This document shows positions 26,101 through 34,642 of a stretch of 55,372 nt of DNA, piece by piece. This DNA is from Algoriphagus sp. (GTDB lineage Bacteria > Bacteroidota > Bacteroidia > Cytophagales > Cyclobacteriaceae). The stretch covers positions 1 to 55,372 of the forward strand of contig JAGXQZ010000025.1 of the NCBI GenBank assembly GCA_018336015.1. The letters run 5' to 3'. Under the pieces are notes generated by a model. It ran no database searches. It saw only the letters and a list, made by a program, of their open reading frames with translations, and was not told the DNA's origin. Position numbers and translations under genes: made by a program. The first letter of the stretch is position 1, and each line of letters starts with the position of its first letter.

Positions 26101-26651
26101 GCTCGGATTTTGAGATTTTCACCAATATCACCTTCGAGCTGAAGATTGAGTGCGGAGTTGACAAAGACATTTTGGGTATTCCCAAATGAAACCCCGCGGG
26201 TAATGCTTCCGGTCTTATACAGCGAGGAACTTGGAAAAAGCTCCTCCTGAATGTTCAACTCGGGTGTTTCTTTGATTCGGTTGTCTTTGAATCTAGCTGT
26301 GGAATCATAATCCAAGTCTAGCCGACGATTTGCGACCACACGATCAAGTCTGACGTTTAGGGTTTGGTAGCAAATCAGCAAGGAATCAGGTCTTTCCTCC
26401 TGTTCAAATTTCACTTGAAGTGACCTGCTCGAAATCAAATAAGTGAAAGGATAGCTTTTGCCAAGACGGTCGGCCACACGAATACTGGCCTCGATGGCTG
26501 TAAGTGAGTCTAGTTCAAAGGGAGCTTCTGCCACTGAAGATTTCACCCACTTACATCTTTCCTGAGCCTTGACACCCATCGCCAAAGTCAATAGAGACAG
26601 CAGGAAAAAGATTGACCGGAGCATAAGTCCCTTCAAGGCATTTTCTTTCAA
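23160..26651 (-). CDS. Large outer-membrane beta-barrel protein of unknown function
   Basis: A 1163-residue exported protein. A signal peptide ending MGVKAQ is followed by repeated amphipathic strands throughout, for example LNLQLEGDIGENLKIRASITD, VRVDFEFAERNYSRS and WTLNWLQKIGTGLQLNLVYEG, and the chain ends in F (VSALF). The segment GSITRGVSFGNTQNVF and the following DNVLIELYND resemble parts of large Bacteroidota surface-translocon proteins such as SprA, but it is half that length; I would not assign that function. A second start (MLRSIFF, nine residues in) is equally possible. It follows the large kinase gene by 18 bp, probably in one operon. Confidence 0.8.
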   Translation of the reverse strand: MKENALKGLMLRSIFFLLSLLTLAMGVKAQERCKWVKSSVAEAPFELDSLTAIEASIRVADRLGKSYPFTYLISSRSLQVKFEQEERPDSLLICYQTLNVRLDRVVANRRLDLDYDSTARFKDNRIKETPELNIQEELFPSSSLYKTGSITRGVSFGNTQNVFVNSALNLQLEGDIGENLKIRASITDQNVPFQPEGNTQQIQDFDNVLIELYNDKFRLAAGDVVLQQRQSEFLRYYKNVQGLQLTTQYQQGDKWEASTQGFASVAKGKFASVQVPILEGVLGPYRVSGPNGERFVIIMANSERVFLDGKLLQRGFNADYVIDYNQAEITFTPKILITQYSRVRVDFEFAERNYSRSILGVNHLQTNGKVDFYLNHYQEKDNRNRPLFTEFSSAEQALLAAVGDATQNAVIPRIDSIAFDPTRIMYEKVEDVDDSGRPFNFYRYSTDPQRAHFVLGFSQVGKGQGDYKRVNQLSNGTVFEFVPRINGQPQADYSILTQLPAPDSKRMTTAGTRVKLGDYEKVYTELALSSQDKNLFSEVKNEDNQGIAWKLGLQSADREVGVLKGYKLKAQTELEYNSTNFAFIDRFRYIEFDRDWGLDPLDMQQAGAERLFWTQVALDKDAKNNFLYKIHLRNRADKLNGSQHAATWNTELGKRIGVKQEFFRLNSDKDSLQSDWVRYLGNVSYRSKILVPGYQFSLDQNALRLAAQDSVLSTAMNFKEHLVFLKSNDTLNYAFSADAAWRQDRLPLGGKLLDDTEAFTSNFTFRKQWSNHNLSSTFTYRELEYLQRDLPRELTVLGKVDYSGSVGKNLLRNEISYALGNGRELQREFIFLPAPNGDGTHTWRDDNGDGIQQLNEFYLAINPEEKLFIKIFVPTDTYVEAYTTLLNYRIQARFPEEWKSVGGFKSFLQKFSNTSSLSVEKKVTSDDFASRLNPFIGGVDRDQILSLRQVIRTSFFFNRASAKYGFDLSLFDSQLKQLLSGGFEDQIQQDWKLNTRYNFNSVTTLRLLGGTGNRVSASDFLENRNYTIRQRMLGPELAWQPSPFFRITGNYAFTKKENTQNLEFNEFANIHQVGMDMRYAKAIKTTLTGNLKLIQIAYNGQVNSPVGYEMLQALTAGTNVTWTLNWLQKIGTGLQLNLVYEGRNSQGLDRIVHVGRMQVSALF

Positions 26652-26669
26652 GGTACTAAAAAGCCCAAA

Positions 26670-29600
26670 TTATTGAATAAGTGGAAAAGTGAGGTAAAAG
26701 GTGGTGCCTTTTCCAAGTTCGGTTTCAAACCAGATTTTTCCACCTGCAGTCTCCACACCGCTTTTAGCGATGGCTAGTCCTAAGCCAGAACCTTGGCTTT
26801 TGGTGCTGAAATTGGGAATGAAAATTTTGTCCTTGAGCTCTGGAGCAATGCCCTTTCCGTTATCATTGATTTCCAAAAACACCGCCTGGTCCGTCATCCA
26901 TAGCCAAATTTTAATCTGCGGGAGTTTACCTGGCTCAACGGCCTGGATCCCGTTGATAATCAAATTGGAGATCACCCTTCCAAACAGCTTATCGTCCCCC
27001 ATGATCGGAATATCTTCGGTATAGGAATCATCCTGAAACTCAAGTTTTACCCGCTTGTCATTGGTAAATAGGTCCAGCACCTTATTCAGAACCAACTTAA
27101 AGTTCATCGGCTCATTTTTTGGCAGCGGCATTTTAGCAAACGTAGAAAAGGAAGAAGCAATACCACTCAACGCATCCACTTGATGAATGAGTGTCTCCAG
27201 AGATTTTTTCAATTTATCTTGATCCTCCAGCTTTCCTTCATGACCCAGCCTCAGCAAATGCTGAAGGGTAAGTTTCATCGGTGTAAGGGGATTTTTGATT
27301 TCATGGGCTACCTGTTTTGCCATTTCTTTCCAGGCGGATTCCTTTTCAGTAGAAGCAAGGACCTTCTTACTCGCCTCCAGCTTGTAGAGCATGTTGTTGT
27401 ATTCATTGACCAAAAGCCCGATTTCATCCTTTGATGCCCAATACATCGGTTCGTTATTTTCGAGATTGGTAGCCTTCAGCTTTTGGGTAAGCAGCTTGAA
27501 AGGAAGGGTAAGGTTTTTAGAAACAAAAGAAGAAACAATCAGGAAGAGGATGAAAATGACCACAAAGGCATTGAAAATATTGCTCAGCACATCCGAAATC
27601 AACGAATTCAATTCTGCTTCTGACTCAAAAAAAGGGACTGCTAAAATCGCAACTACAGATTGGTCCAATTGGGAAGGCACAGCAAGGTAAACACTTTGGT
27701 ATCTCAACTTTCCGAGTTGCTCTTCTACCAAAACCTGAGAAAGGTTTTTCTCCTTGATTCCTGCAAGTGCTTGAGGATTGATCTGAGGAGCCAGTATTTT
27801 CTTTTCAAAAATGTTGCTTCTATTCGAAGCTTCCAACAAGCCATCTTTAGAGTATAGGTGAATGTCGCTTGCAATGGTATTGGCCAGGGAATTCACTTCT
27901 TCATTGAGCAAATCCCGGTCAAGTCCGTTGGCTCCCTGAGAGCTGAAAAACGACACCAGATTGCTTTGAATCAAGGAAGCTTTCTGAATGTATTGCCTAT
28001 TGAGGTCATCCCGATAACTTCCCGCAAGCAATCCAATCGTGATGATGGAAATGATAATGATGGGAAAGAAAAAGGCAAAATTGAGGTACAGTTGAAGCTT
28101 AGTCGAGTAGTTAAATTCGAATTTTTCATAGCCTTTGAACAGGGTATTGATCAGAATAGCCATGAAGGTCAGAAATACAAAAGCTACAAAAAACAGAGAG
28201 ATGTTTCCGAAAAACTGGGAAACTGAGAGCGTAGGAGAAGAGATAATAATGACCTCACTGCCATTGCGAATGCCAAAATGGTGAAATCCCAAGCTGACAA
28301 TTCCGGAAGTAAAGAGTTGTTCACGCTCGAGTTGATTTTGAAATTCTTCTTGGAAATAGTTGAAAGTACCCGAACTACGAACCAAATCACCTTCTCTAAA
28401 CAATGCATAATCAAAGGTGATGGGATCAAGCTTTTCAGCGTACTTCTTATCCAGCAATAATTTGGGATACACACTGCCGGGCTGGATTCTCAACTGAATG
28501 AGCTCGAGGTAGATAGTCCCTAATAAATTACTGTCCCGAACCACAGGAATAAATGCCACAAACTTATTACTGAGACTAGACTCTTTTCCACGGATAAAGT
28601 ACAAGTCTCTAACACCGGTAGCGTAATCGCTTTTTACAAAGGATTGCCGCAAAGCCCGAAGATCAGATCCTTCAGAGGGACCAAGGATTTGGGCTCCATT
28701 TGATGAAAAAATCCGGATCACTACTTCAAACTGGTCAAAGTAGTTATCCAAATAGATTTTTCTGATTTTAGTTTCGATAGGTTCCTTTGAAAGTAAAGGA
28801 TCTACCAGACGATTTTGGATAAAAAGATCCGTTTTAAGCCTTGAAAAAATATCATCCAAGAAGAATTCTGTCATGACATCATTTTCAATGAGGTTCTGGT
28901 TGGCGTAATTCACTTTTGACTGAATGAGTCGCTCACGCTCAGTCTGAAAAGTGCTAATACCTGAAATGATCGCAGTAATCAAACAGGCATAGAAAAAAGT
29001 CAAGAAAGTATCCAATCCAAGGCGGAAGACATTCTGAAACAATTCAAACCTGATGATGGAAAAAAGGAAAGCAAAATGAATGGATGCTGCGAGTCCTACC
29101 CAGAAACCAACCAAAAACAACCCGAAAACAACTGGAACAGCTAGTACTACCAACTGTCGATAGAGAATACTTTTTTCTCTTTTGACATGGAGCAAGAGGC
29201 TAAACAGTGTCAAACTCAAAAGCACGTAAGCTGCGCCCCACAAAAACAAAATCAAAAAACTAAAGCCTTTGAACCAATCGAATGATGGGATGGATCGGAT
29301 ATCCAAAATCCATTGGGAATTAAAAATCAGATCTCGTGGCAGAAACCATATCAATCCGAAAAACAAGGTTGAAACCAAGTAAACCAAAATACTAGCCTGA
29401 GGAATCCGGAGCTTTTCAGCCCAAGCCTTTGCCTTCTCCATGGAGGGCTTTGAGGCGAGTTGGTATATGACCAAACCCAAGATAAAGACAGCACAAACTG
29501 TATTTAATACTAAATCTCCCAAACTGGGATTCATCCATGAACTGGCATAATGCGTGGGATCAAATAAGGAAAACTCGAAAAAATCTCCCGGAAAGCCCAG

Positions 29601-30374
29601 GAGCAGCATTCCCACGCGGATAAAAACAAGGATTACCATTCCGTAACCGATGGTTTGCCATGGGTAACCTTTATTCCATTTCTTCCTCAGGAAATCAAAG
29701 CTAAACAGGAAGTACAGCAAAAAGACCGAACAGATAAAAATCAACAGCGGAGTATTGGAAACCCTGCCCACTGATTCAAATCCCAATTGGAAATTGATAC
29801 CAAATAGAGCTTGACCTGATTTGGTTTTGATTTGGTAATTTCCTTCGTCGGGATTGGAGAAAATCTGGAAACGGTCATTCCCGAAAATCTCCGGATTTGG
29901 GCCGGTTTTGATGTAATCATTCTCAATCACACCAGGCCAAATCAGCCGGTAAGCATGCACAAGGAGATATTCGGATGAGTTGCGTTTGATTTTCCGATTT
30001 TTGATCAGTAGGGTACCAAATGGATCTTCGATCATTTGAAACTCCTTGTTCAAGTCAAGATTGGAAAAATCAAAACTCAGGGTGTAATCTGACCAATAGA
30101 GTAAGTTTTTTTGATCATCCAGAATAAAAAGTGGGTAAGAATAGACCTTACTGCTGATCCGTGAAAAACTAAGGGAGTCTTCGGGACGGATATCCATCAA
30201 AACCTGAATGTAATCCTCATCAAATCTCTTGTCGATTTCTTGAACCCGAGTCTCAATGGCTTCGAGGTATTCCTCTTCCTGACTTTTCTGAAAAACGAAA
30301 AAATTTAATATAAGAGCAATAAAGAGAATAATGACACTGGAGAGAATCACCAGCGTGCGTAGAGGAAGCTTCAT
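26670..30374 (-). CDS. Very large NtrY-like membrane sensor histidine kinase
   Basis: A 1234-residue kinase starting at the ATG at 30374 (MKLPLRTLVILSSVIILF, a membrane anchor); an earlier in-frame ATG at 30428 adds 18 residues lying in the upstream terminator. Layout: helix, extracytoplasmic domain (about 30-225), a block of about eight further helices (225-480), a second sensor domain, another helix pair with HAMP-like segment around KLKATNLENNE, HisKA with H1024 in VAHEIKNPLTPMK, N-box NLIINGIQAVEPG and G-box GSGLGLAIAKSG. The H-box is of the NtrY/PilS kind. No response regulator is adjacent. The outer-membrane gene next to it suggests envelope sensing. Confidence 0.85.
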   Translation of the reverse strand: MKLPLRTLVILSSVIILFIALILNFFVFQKSQEEEYLEAIETRVQEIDKRFDEDYIQVLMDIRPEDSLSFSRISSKVYSYPLFILDDQKNLLYWSDYTLSFDFSNLDLNKEFQMIEDPFGTLLIKNRKIKRNSSEYLLVHAYRLIWPGVIENDYIKTGPNPEIFGNDRFQIFSNPDEGNYQIKTKSGQALFGINFQLGFESVGRVSNTPLLIFICSVFLLYFLFSFDFLRKKWNKGYPWQTIGYGMVILVFIRVGMLLLGFPGDFFEFSLFDPTHYASSWMNPSLGDLVLNTVCAVFILGLVIYQLASKPSMEKAKAWAEKLRIPQASILVYLVSTLFFGLIWFLPRDLIFNSQWILDIRSIPSFDWFKGFSFLILFLWGAAYVLLSLTLFSLLLHVKREKSILYRQLVVLAVPVVFGLFLVGFWVGLAASIHFAFLFSIIRFELFQNVFRLGLDTFLTFFYACLITAIISGISTFQTERERLIQSKVNYANQNLIENDVMTEFFLDDIFSRLKTDLFIQNRLVDPLLSKEPIETKIRKIYLDNYFDQFEVVIRIFSSNGAQILGPSEGSDLRALRQSFVKSDYATGVRDLYFIRGKESSLSNKFVAFIPVVRDSNLLGTIYLELIQLRIQPGSVYPKLLLDKKYAEKLDPITFDYALFREGDLVRSSGTFNYFQEEFQNQLEREQLFTSGIVSLGFHHFGIRNGSEVIIISSPTLSVSQFFGNISLFFVAFVFLTFMAILINTLFKGYEKFEFNYSTKLQLYLNFAFFFPIIIISIITIGLLAGSYRDDLNRQYIQKASLIQSNLVSFFSSQGANGLDRDLLNEEVNSLANTIASDIHLYSKDGLLEASNRSNIFEKKILAPQINPQALAGIKEKNLSQVLVEEQLGKLRYQSVYLAVPSQLDQSVVAILAVPFFESEAELNSLISDVLSNIFNAFVVIFILFLIVSSFVSKNLTLPFKLLTQKLKATNLENNEPMYWASKDEIGLLVNEYNNMLYKLEASKKVLASTEKESAWKEMAKQVAHEIKNPLTPMKLTLQHLLRLGHEGKLEDQDKLKKSLETLIHQVDALSGIASSFSTFAKMPLPKNEPMNFKLVLNKVLDLFTNDKRVKLEFQDDSYTEDIPIMGDDKLFGRVISNLIINGIQAVEPGKLPQIKIWLWMTDQAVFLEINDNGKGIAPELKDKIFIPNFSTKSQGSGLGLAIAKSGVETAGGKIWFETELGKGTTFYLTFPLIQ

Positions 30375-30384
30375 AGTGCCTAAA

Positions 30385-30418
30385 AATAAAAAAGCAAAGT
30401 CTGGTATCAAACTTTGCT
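30385..30418 (-). terminator. Terminator closing the small CxxC-protein gene
   Basis: AGCAAAGT (30393-30400) pairs with ACTTTGCT (30411-30418); on the minus strand the stem is followed by a long T run. It lies directly after the stop of the 81-residue gene and ends the respiratory locus before the large kinase. Confidence 0.8.
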
Positions 30419-30428
30419 CTGGAATCAA

Positions 30429-30674
30429 TTATCTCACAGACAATTTAGCTTTCTTTTTCTTGGCAGTTCGATACCAGAAAAACCCAATCACCGCCGCCAT
30501 CAAATACGGCATAACAAAGAGATATAAAATCCCATTGTTAAGTCCTGCACCGATGGTAGTTTCTCCATTGCTCACGTTATTTTCTACAGAAGCTCTGCAC
30601 ATCGCACATTGCGCATAAGAGGAAATCCGGATTGCGAACAAAATCAGCAGGAGAATAAATGATTTTACTTTCAT
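30429..30674 (-). CDS. Small CxxC membrane protein of the cytochrome oxidase locus
   Basis: An 81-residue protein: signal-like helix (SFILLLILFAIRISSYAQ), then CAMCRASVENN with a CxxC pair just outside the membrane, a glycine-rich stretch (NGETTIGAGLNNG), a second helix (LYLFVMPYLMAAVIGFFWY) and a basic tail (RTAKKKKAK). I know similar small proteins beside DUF420 genes in Bacteroidota, unnamed. The CxxC pair could bind copper or heme or be redox-active, fitting an oxidase assembly role; this is inference from position. It lies 29 bp after the DUF420 gene. Confidence 0.78.
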   Translation of the reverse strand: MKVKSFILLLILFAIRISSYAQCAMCRASVENNVSNGETTIGAGLNNGILYLFVMPYLMAAVIGFFWYRTAKKKKAKLSVR

Positions 30675-30703
30675 GGTTTACTTTTTAAAAAGGCAAGTAG
30701 AAA

Positions 30704-31261
30704 TCAATGTGTATAATAGGGAGATATCATCAGGTAGACGACAACGCCTGTCACGGAAACATAAAGCCAAATTGGATATGCAAACTTGACAATTTTTCGA
30801 TGCTTTTCTCTTTGATCAGTATAGCCATAGTAATATGCAAAGAGGATAGGAAAAAGCGCAATTGCTGCAAAGAGTATATGGGTAATCAATAGGAAATAGT
30901 AGACATAACTGATCAGGCCTTCTCCACCAAACGAAGTACTTTCAGCAGAAGCATGGTAGATTACATAGGAAACCAAGAAAATTGCCCCTAGTACAAAAGC
31001 CACACTCATGGTGGCACCATGAAGCTTGTATTTTTTTTGTTTCACAAAAACAATAGCAAGTATCAATGCCAATGAAGCAGCAGTGTTAATTACGGCATTC
31101 AAGTGAGGAAGAAAAAACACCCAATCACCCAAAGAAGTGATTTTAGCTGGCATAAATAATAGAACTGCCACTGCGAGTGGAATAAGAACAGAAATGAATA
31201 CGATCCAATTTTGGACCTTTTCTTCTTTTGGAAGTGCATTGGGACTAGTTGCCTTTGCCAT
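30704..31261 (-). CDS. DUF420 membrane protein, putative oxidase assembly factor
   Basis: A 185-residue protein with about five to six membrane helices. Histidines at the membrane edge (HLNAVIN, YKLHGATM, YHASAES, LLITHIL, REKHRKI) match the DUF420/CtaM pattern. CtaM is required for active heme-copper oxidase in some Firmicutes. The gene overlaps the SCO gene by 17 bp, so both are translated together. A role in metal or heme insertion into the oxidase is likely but not proven for this family. Confidence 0.88.
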   Translation of the reverse strand: MAKATSPNALPKEEKVQNWIVFISVLIPLAVAVLLFMPAKITSLGDWVFFLPHLNAVINTAASLALILAIVFVKQKKYKLHGATMSVAFVLGAIFLVSYVIYHASAESTSFGGEGLISYVYYFLLITHILFAAIALFPILFAYYYGYTDQREKHRKIVKFAYPIWLYVSVTGVVVYLMISPYYTH

Positions 31262-31916
31262 ACAATAAGACTTTTGTTTCTAACATTAGTAAATCGACAT
31301 CCTCACGATTTGTTCCGGAATAATACCCTCTAATTCTTCCTAATTCATCGACTAGGATAAATTTATCACTGTGGACAAAATCATCTGGAACTCCATTTCC
31401 ATCCAAAGTTGGTAAAACAAAACCACATCTGGCAAGCTGATAGGTAAGATCTTTTGGGCCAGTGAGAAAATGCCATTTACCTGTAATGGCATTGTGTTCA
31501 TCTGCATAGGACTTCAAAATCTCTGGAGTATCGTACTCAGGATCAATACTGATAGACATGATTTGCACATTGGGTTCATCTCTAAACATGTCATTCACTC
31601 GCTCCATTTCTCTTGACATGACAGGGCAGATGCTGGGACAGGAAGTAAAGAAAAAATCAACAATGGTTACTTTCCCTTCCATTTCTTTCCTTCCAACTGA
31701 CTTTCCTTCTTGGTTGGTAAAAGTAAAATCAGGTATAAAGTGTTGGGTGGTATCTCCGATAGGACATTCCAAAAAGGGATTGTCTACACCCTTTTCGAAA
31801 AAAACCGGGAGATCGTACTCATTTTTCCCAAATCCCCTCAGAAACATAAATATCAAGACAGGAATCAAAAGGATACAAACCAGTACCATTCCCTGCAATA
31901 ATCTTAATCCTCGCAT
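31245..31916 (-). CDS. SCO1/SenC-type copper chaperone
   Basis: A 223-residue membrane-anchored thioredoxin-fold protein (anchor: MVLVCILLIPVLIFMFLRGF). The copper ligands are present: TSCPSICPVM gives the CxxxC pair and DFVHSDKFIL gives the histidine. It delivers copper to the CuA site of oxidase subunit II (ctaC in this locus). It follows a strong terminator after subunit IV and overlaps DUF420, so these two and the small CxxC protein may form a separate assembly-factor transcript. Confidence 0.93.
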   Translation of the reverse strand: MRGLRLLQGMVLVCILLIPVLIFMFLRGFGKNEYDLPVFFEKGVDNPFLECPIGDTTQHFIPDFTFTNQEGKSVGRKEMEGKVTIVDFFFTSCPSICPVMSREMERVNDMFRDEPNVQIMSISIDPEYDTPEILKSYADEHNAITGKWHFLTGPKDLTYQLARCGFVLPTLDGNGVPDDFVHSDKFILVDELGRIRGYYSGTNREDVDLLMLETKVLLYGKGN

Positions 31917-31930
31917 AATGCCTATTTAAC

Positions 31931-31970
31931 AAAAAAGTAGGTTGAAGTGATTCACTCCAACCTACTTTTA
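31931..31970 (-). terminator. Strong terminator after oxidase subunit IV
   Basis: AAAAGTAGGTTG (31933-31944) pairs with CAACCTACTTTT (31958-31969), and after one mismatch AGTG/CACT closes the top. T runs follow on both strands, so it can act in either direction. It falls between subunit IV and SCO, inside an otherwise gap-free series of genes. Confidence 0.85.
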
Positions 31971-31990
31971 TTATCTGTCAATTTTAAATA

Positions 31991-32320
31991 TTACCATCTC
32001 ATCAAGAAGATATCAGAACCTTCTTTGATAAGAGCAATTACCAACCATACTAAGAAAATCAACGGAACGATGATGGAATAGAAAAGCGGCTTTACCTCAT
32101 CACCAAGGTGCATAAATTCCATCATGATGTATTTAGCCTTCCAAATAGTCAGAATGATAAAGAGCGCATAAAGAATGATCCCTCTGTCCATGGTAAAAGC
32201 CATGATAAATTCTGCTACTGTGATCGCCAACAGGATACCTGCAGTTTTCCAGATTTTCTTGATTTTTTCCTCGTTTCTAGGCTCTACTTGAAGTGTAGAT
32301 TTAGTGTCTTGAATTTCCAT
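31991..32320 (-). CDS. Cytochrome c oxidase subunit IV-type protein
   Basis: A 109-residue protein with three hydrophobic helices (about 26-44, 50-65, 84-102) separated by IWKAKYIMMEFMHLGDE, the usual pattern of the small prokaryotic COX4 subunit. It probably stabilises the oxidase. It is last in the continuous act-cox series before the terminator, 20 bp after subunit III. Confidence 0.88.
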   Translation of the reverse strand: MEIQDTKSTLQVEPRNEEKIKKIWKTAGILLAITVAEFIMAFTMDRGIILYALFIILTIWKAKYIMMEFMHLGDEVKPLFYSIIVPLIFLVWLVIALIKEGSDIFLMRW

Positions 32321-32340
32321 ATTTCAATGAGGTTGAAGGC

Positions 32341-33117
32341 TTAGATCAAATAGAATAAAGTAAATACGAATACCCAAACAAGGTCAACGAAGTGCCAATA
32401 GAGTCCAATTTTCTCTACCATTTCGTAATGTCCTCTTTTGTCATAAACTCCAACAGCAGCCTGATAGAAGCATAGGAACAGCAAAAAGACACCGATAGTA
32501 ACGTGAAATCCATGGAATCCGGTAATGAAGAAGAATAATTGGGCAAAGGCAGAAGGACCATATTCATTTACCATAAGATTGGCTCCAAAAACGGTTTCCG
32601 TCACATTTTGTCCCAAACCGTTAACATAGGTGAGGACAGAACCAGCATCAGTACCATGGATAAAGTGGGACCATTCCCAAGCCTGACAGCTCAAAAAGGT
32701 AATACCACCAAGCAGGGTCCAAAGCATCCATTTTACTACGTCACCTCGGTCATTTCTGTGTCCTGCTTCAACTGCGAGTACCATGGTAACGGAGCTTGCA
32801 ATCAATATGAAGGTCATGATACCCACAAAAACAAGAGGAGCATGAACACCATGAAGGAACGGAACAGCCTCAAAAACCAATTCCGGAATAGGCCAGTACT
32901 CATTAGAACCCACAAAACTTTCTGCCGGACCAGCATAAGAAGGATAGCTGACACGAATTGCCAAATAGCTAATCAGAAATGCAGCAAAAGTGAAAATGTC
33001 GGAGAGCAGGAAAAACCACATCATGAGTTTTCCATAACTAGCTTTCAGGGGTTCATTACCTCCACCCCAAACGCCTCTTTTCGAGCTTACTCCAATAGCA
33101 GTAGAATGCGCAGACAT
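32341..33117 (-). CDS. Cytochrome c oxidase subunit III (first of two)
   Basis: A 258-residue protein with about seven helices. Family segments: WFFLLSDIFTFAAFLISY, FFFITGFHGFHVTIGVFLLF and the C-terminal YWHFVDLVWVFVFTLFYL, typical of subunit III. It carries no cofactor; it supports the oxygen and proton paths of subunit I. A second, shorter subunit III-like gene lies immediately upstream, so the locus has two, as is common in Bacteroidota caa3 loci. Confidence 0.92.
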   Translation of the reverse strand: MSAHSTAIGVSSKRGVWGGGNEPLKASYGKLMMWFFLLSDIFTFAAFLISYLAIRVSYPSYAGPAESFVGSNEYWPIPELVFEAVPFLHGVHAPLVFVGIMTFILIASSVTMVLAVEAGHRNDRGDVVKWMLWTLLGGITFLSCQAWEWSHFIHGTDAGSVLTYVNGLGQNVTETVFGANLMVNEYGPSAFAQLFFFITGFHGFHVTIGVFLLFLCFYQAAVGVYDKRGHYEMVEKIGLYWHFVDLVWVFVFTLFYLI

Positions 33118-33145
33118 AAGTAATTAATTAGTACCAGGTTTTATT

Positions 33146-33727
33146 TTAATGATTCAATAGCAAGAACATAAACAGATAAAGCCACAACCCACCAAGGAAA
33201 TGCCAATAAGTAGTTGCCATTTCCATTGTATTTAATGCTTTGGAATGCACCTTTAGTCTGAAGGTCGAAATTAGCACAATAATCAGAAATATCACACCGC
33301 TGATCAGGTGAACAGCATGCAATCCCGTAAAAACATAAAGGAAAGAACCTGCAGGATTTCCCACAAAAAAAACATCTCGATCAACCAAAGCGACCCAACT
33401 GTACCACTGTCCTACAAGAAATGCAATTCCAAGAATCACAGTAGTCAACATTCCTACACGAAGAGCAATGAAATTGTCCTTCTTCGCAGAAAAATAAGAC
33501 CACTGTAAAGAAATGGAACTCAGGACTACAATTCCTGAAGTAATCCAAAATATTTCAGGAAGTTCATACTCAAGCCAATTGCCTTCGGCTTGCCTTACAA
33601 TGTAAGCACTTGTCAAAGCGGCAAAGATCATCACCACAGTGACCATGAACAGCCAAAGAGCAAACTTCTTTGGGTGCATGCTGATAGGCTGTTCTACTAT
33701 ATCTATATATTTTAATTCTTTCTCCAT
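33146..33727 (-). CDS. Heme-copper oxidase subunit III-like protein (second, short)
   Basis: A 193-residue protein with five helices. It ends with TYWHFLGGLWLYLFMFLLL and has FTGLHAVHLISGVIFLI, both subunit III signatures, but lacks the first two helices of the longer paralogue. It starts 3 bp after ctaB. The two proteins may both be part of the enzyme or may be alternative forms. Confidence 0.9.
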   Translation of the reverse strand: MEKELKYIDIVEQPISMHPKKFALWLFMVTVVMIFAALTSAYIVRQAEGNWLEYELPEIFWITSGIVVLSSISLQWSYFSAKKDNFIALRVGMLTTVILGIAFLVGQWYSWVALVDRDVFFVGNPAGSFLYVFTGLHAVHLISGVIFLIIVLISTFRLKVHSKALNTMEMATTYWHFLGGLWLYLFMFLLLNH

Positions 33728-33730
33728 GAT

Positions 33731-34642
33731 TTAAGGCATTTTGTCTAATAAATAGGCAATCTGAACTATAGGCAGATAAAGAAAAGAACCAAACATGATT
33801 TTTAAAGCTGATTTTCTAGAGCAATCTCTCATCAGAGAGAAGGTCTGCGCCAGAAACAAAACTCCACAAATAGTCGCTACAATCCCGGAGTTTAGTCCGG
33901 TCAATCCAAAATAACTTGGAAGTAAGCCCAAGGGAAGGAGAAACAAAGTATAAATCATGATTTGAATAGCGGTATTGAGGTCTTGACCTCCACCACTAGG
34001 CAAAAGTTTAAAACCAGCCCGCTTATAATCCTCATCACTCACCCATGCGATCGCCCAAAAATGAGGGAATTGCCAAATGAATTGAATACCAAAAATAATT
34101 AAAGCTTCATAAGTGATTTCTCCTGTAGCAGCAGTCCAACCCAATAAAGGAGGCATGGCCCCAGGAATAGCACCTACGAATACTGCTATGGGACCGACTC
34201 GTTTTAAAGGGGTGTAAGCAAAAACATATAGCACCATGCTGAGAATCCCCAACCAAGTGGTAAGAGGATTGGTAAAAAACCAAAGAAGGAAAATACCCAA
34301 CAGTGCCACCAATGAGGTGAACCAATAGGCTTCTTGGAGAGAAATTATTTGCAAGGGAAGAGGTCGATTTTGGGTACGTTTCATCAACTTATCCAAATCC
34401 CTCTCCATGATTTCATTTGCAGCTCCAGAAGCACCAGAAATAAGAAATCCTCCCAAAGCAAGGCCAAGAAACCCAGCCCATCCAAAACTAACACCTCTAT
34501 CTCCTAAAATAAATCCAAATACCGCAGAAAAAGTGACCAAAGCCGAAAGTCTCAATTTTATGAGATCAGAATAGGCTTTGATCCTTGTAAGGATCAAGGA
34601 GGAAAGTGAATGATCAGCTACATTAACCGTAGGCATTTTCAA
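33731..34642 (-). CDS. ctaB: Protoheme IX farnesyltransferase (heme O synthase)
   Basis: A 303-residue UbiA-family prenyltransferase with about nine helices. The prenyl-diphosphate/metal motif is in NEIMERDLDKLMKRTQNRPLP and a second conserved stretch is VSDEDYKRAGFKLLPS. It makes heme O from heme B. It overlaps the heme A synthase gene by 4 bp (ATGA), so the two successive steps of heme A biosynthesis are coupled right next to the subunit I gene that needs the cofactor. Confidence 0.95.
   Translation of the reverse strand: MKMPTVNVADHSLSSLILTRIKAYSDLIKLRLSALVTFSAVFGFILGDRGVSFGWAGFLGLALGGFLISGASGAANEIMERDLDKLMKRTQNRPLPLQIISLQEAYWFTSLVALLGIFLLWFFTNPLTTWLGILSMVLYVFAYTPLKRVGPIAVFVGAIPGAMPPLLGWTAATGEITYEALIIFGIQFIWQFPHFWAIAWVSDEDYKRAGFKLLPSGGGQDLNTAIQIMIYTLFLLPLGLLPSYFGLTGLNSGIVATICGVLFLAQTFSLMRDCSRKSALKIMFGSFLYLPIVQIAYLLDKMP

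Noticed and set aside
23160..26651. SprA or a TonB-dependent receptor
   Set aside because: Half the length of SprA, and no TonB box, plug domain or CarboxypepD-like repeat was seen.
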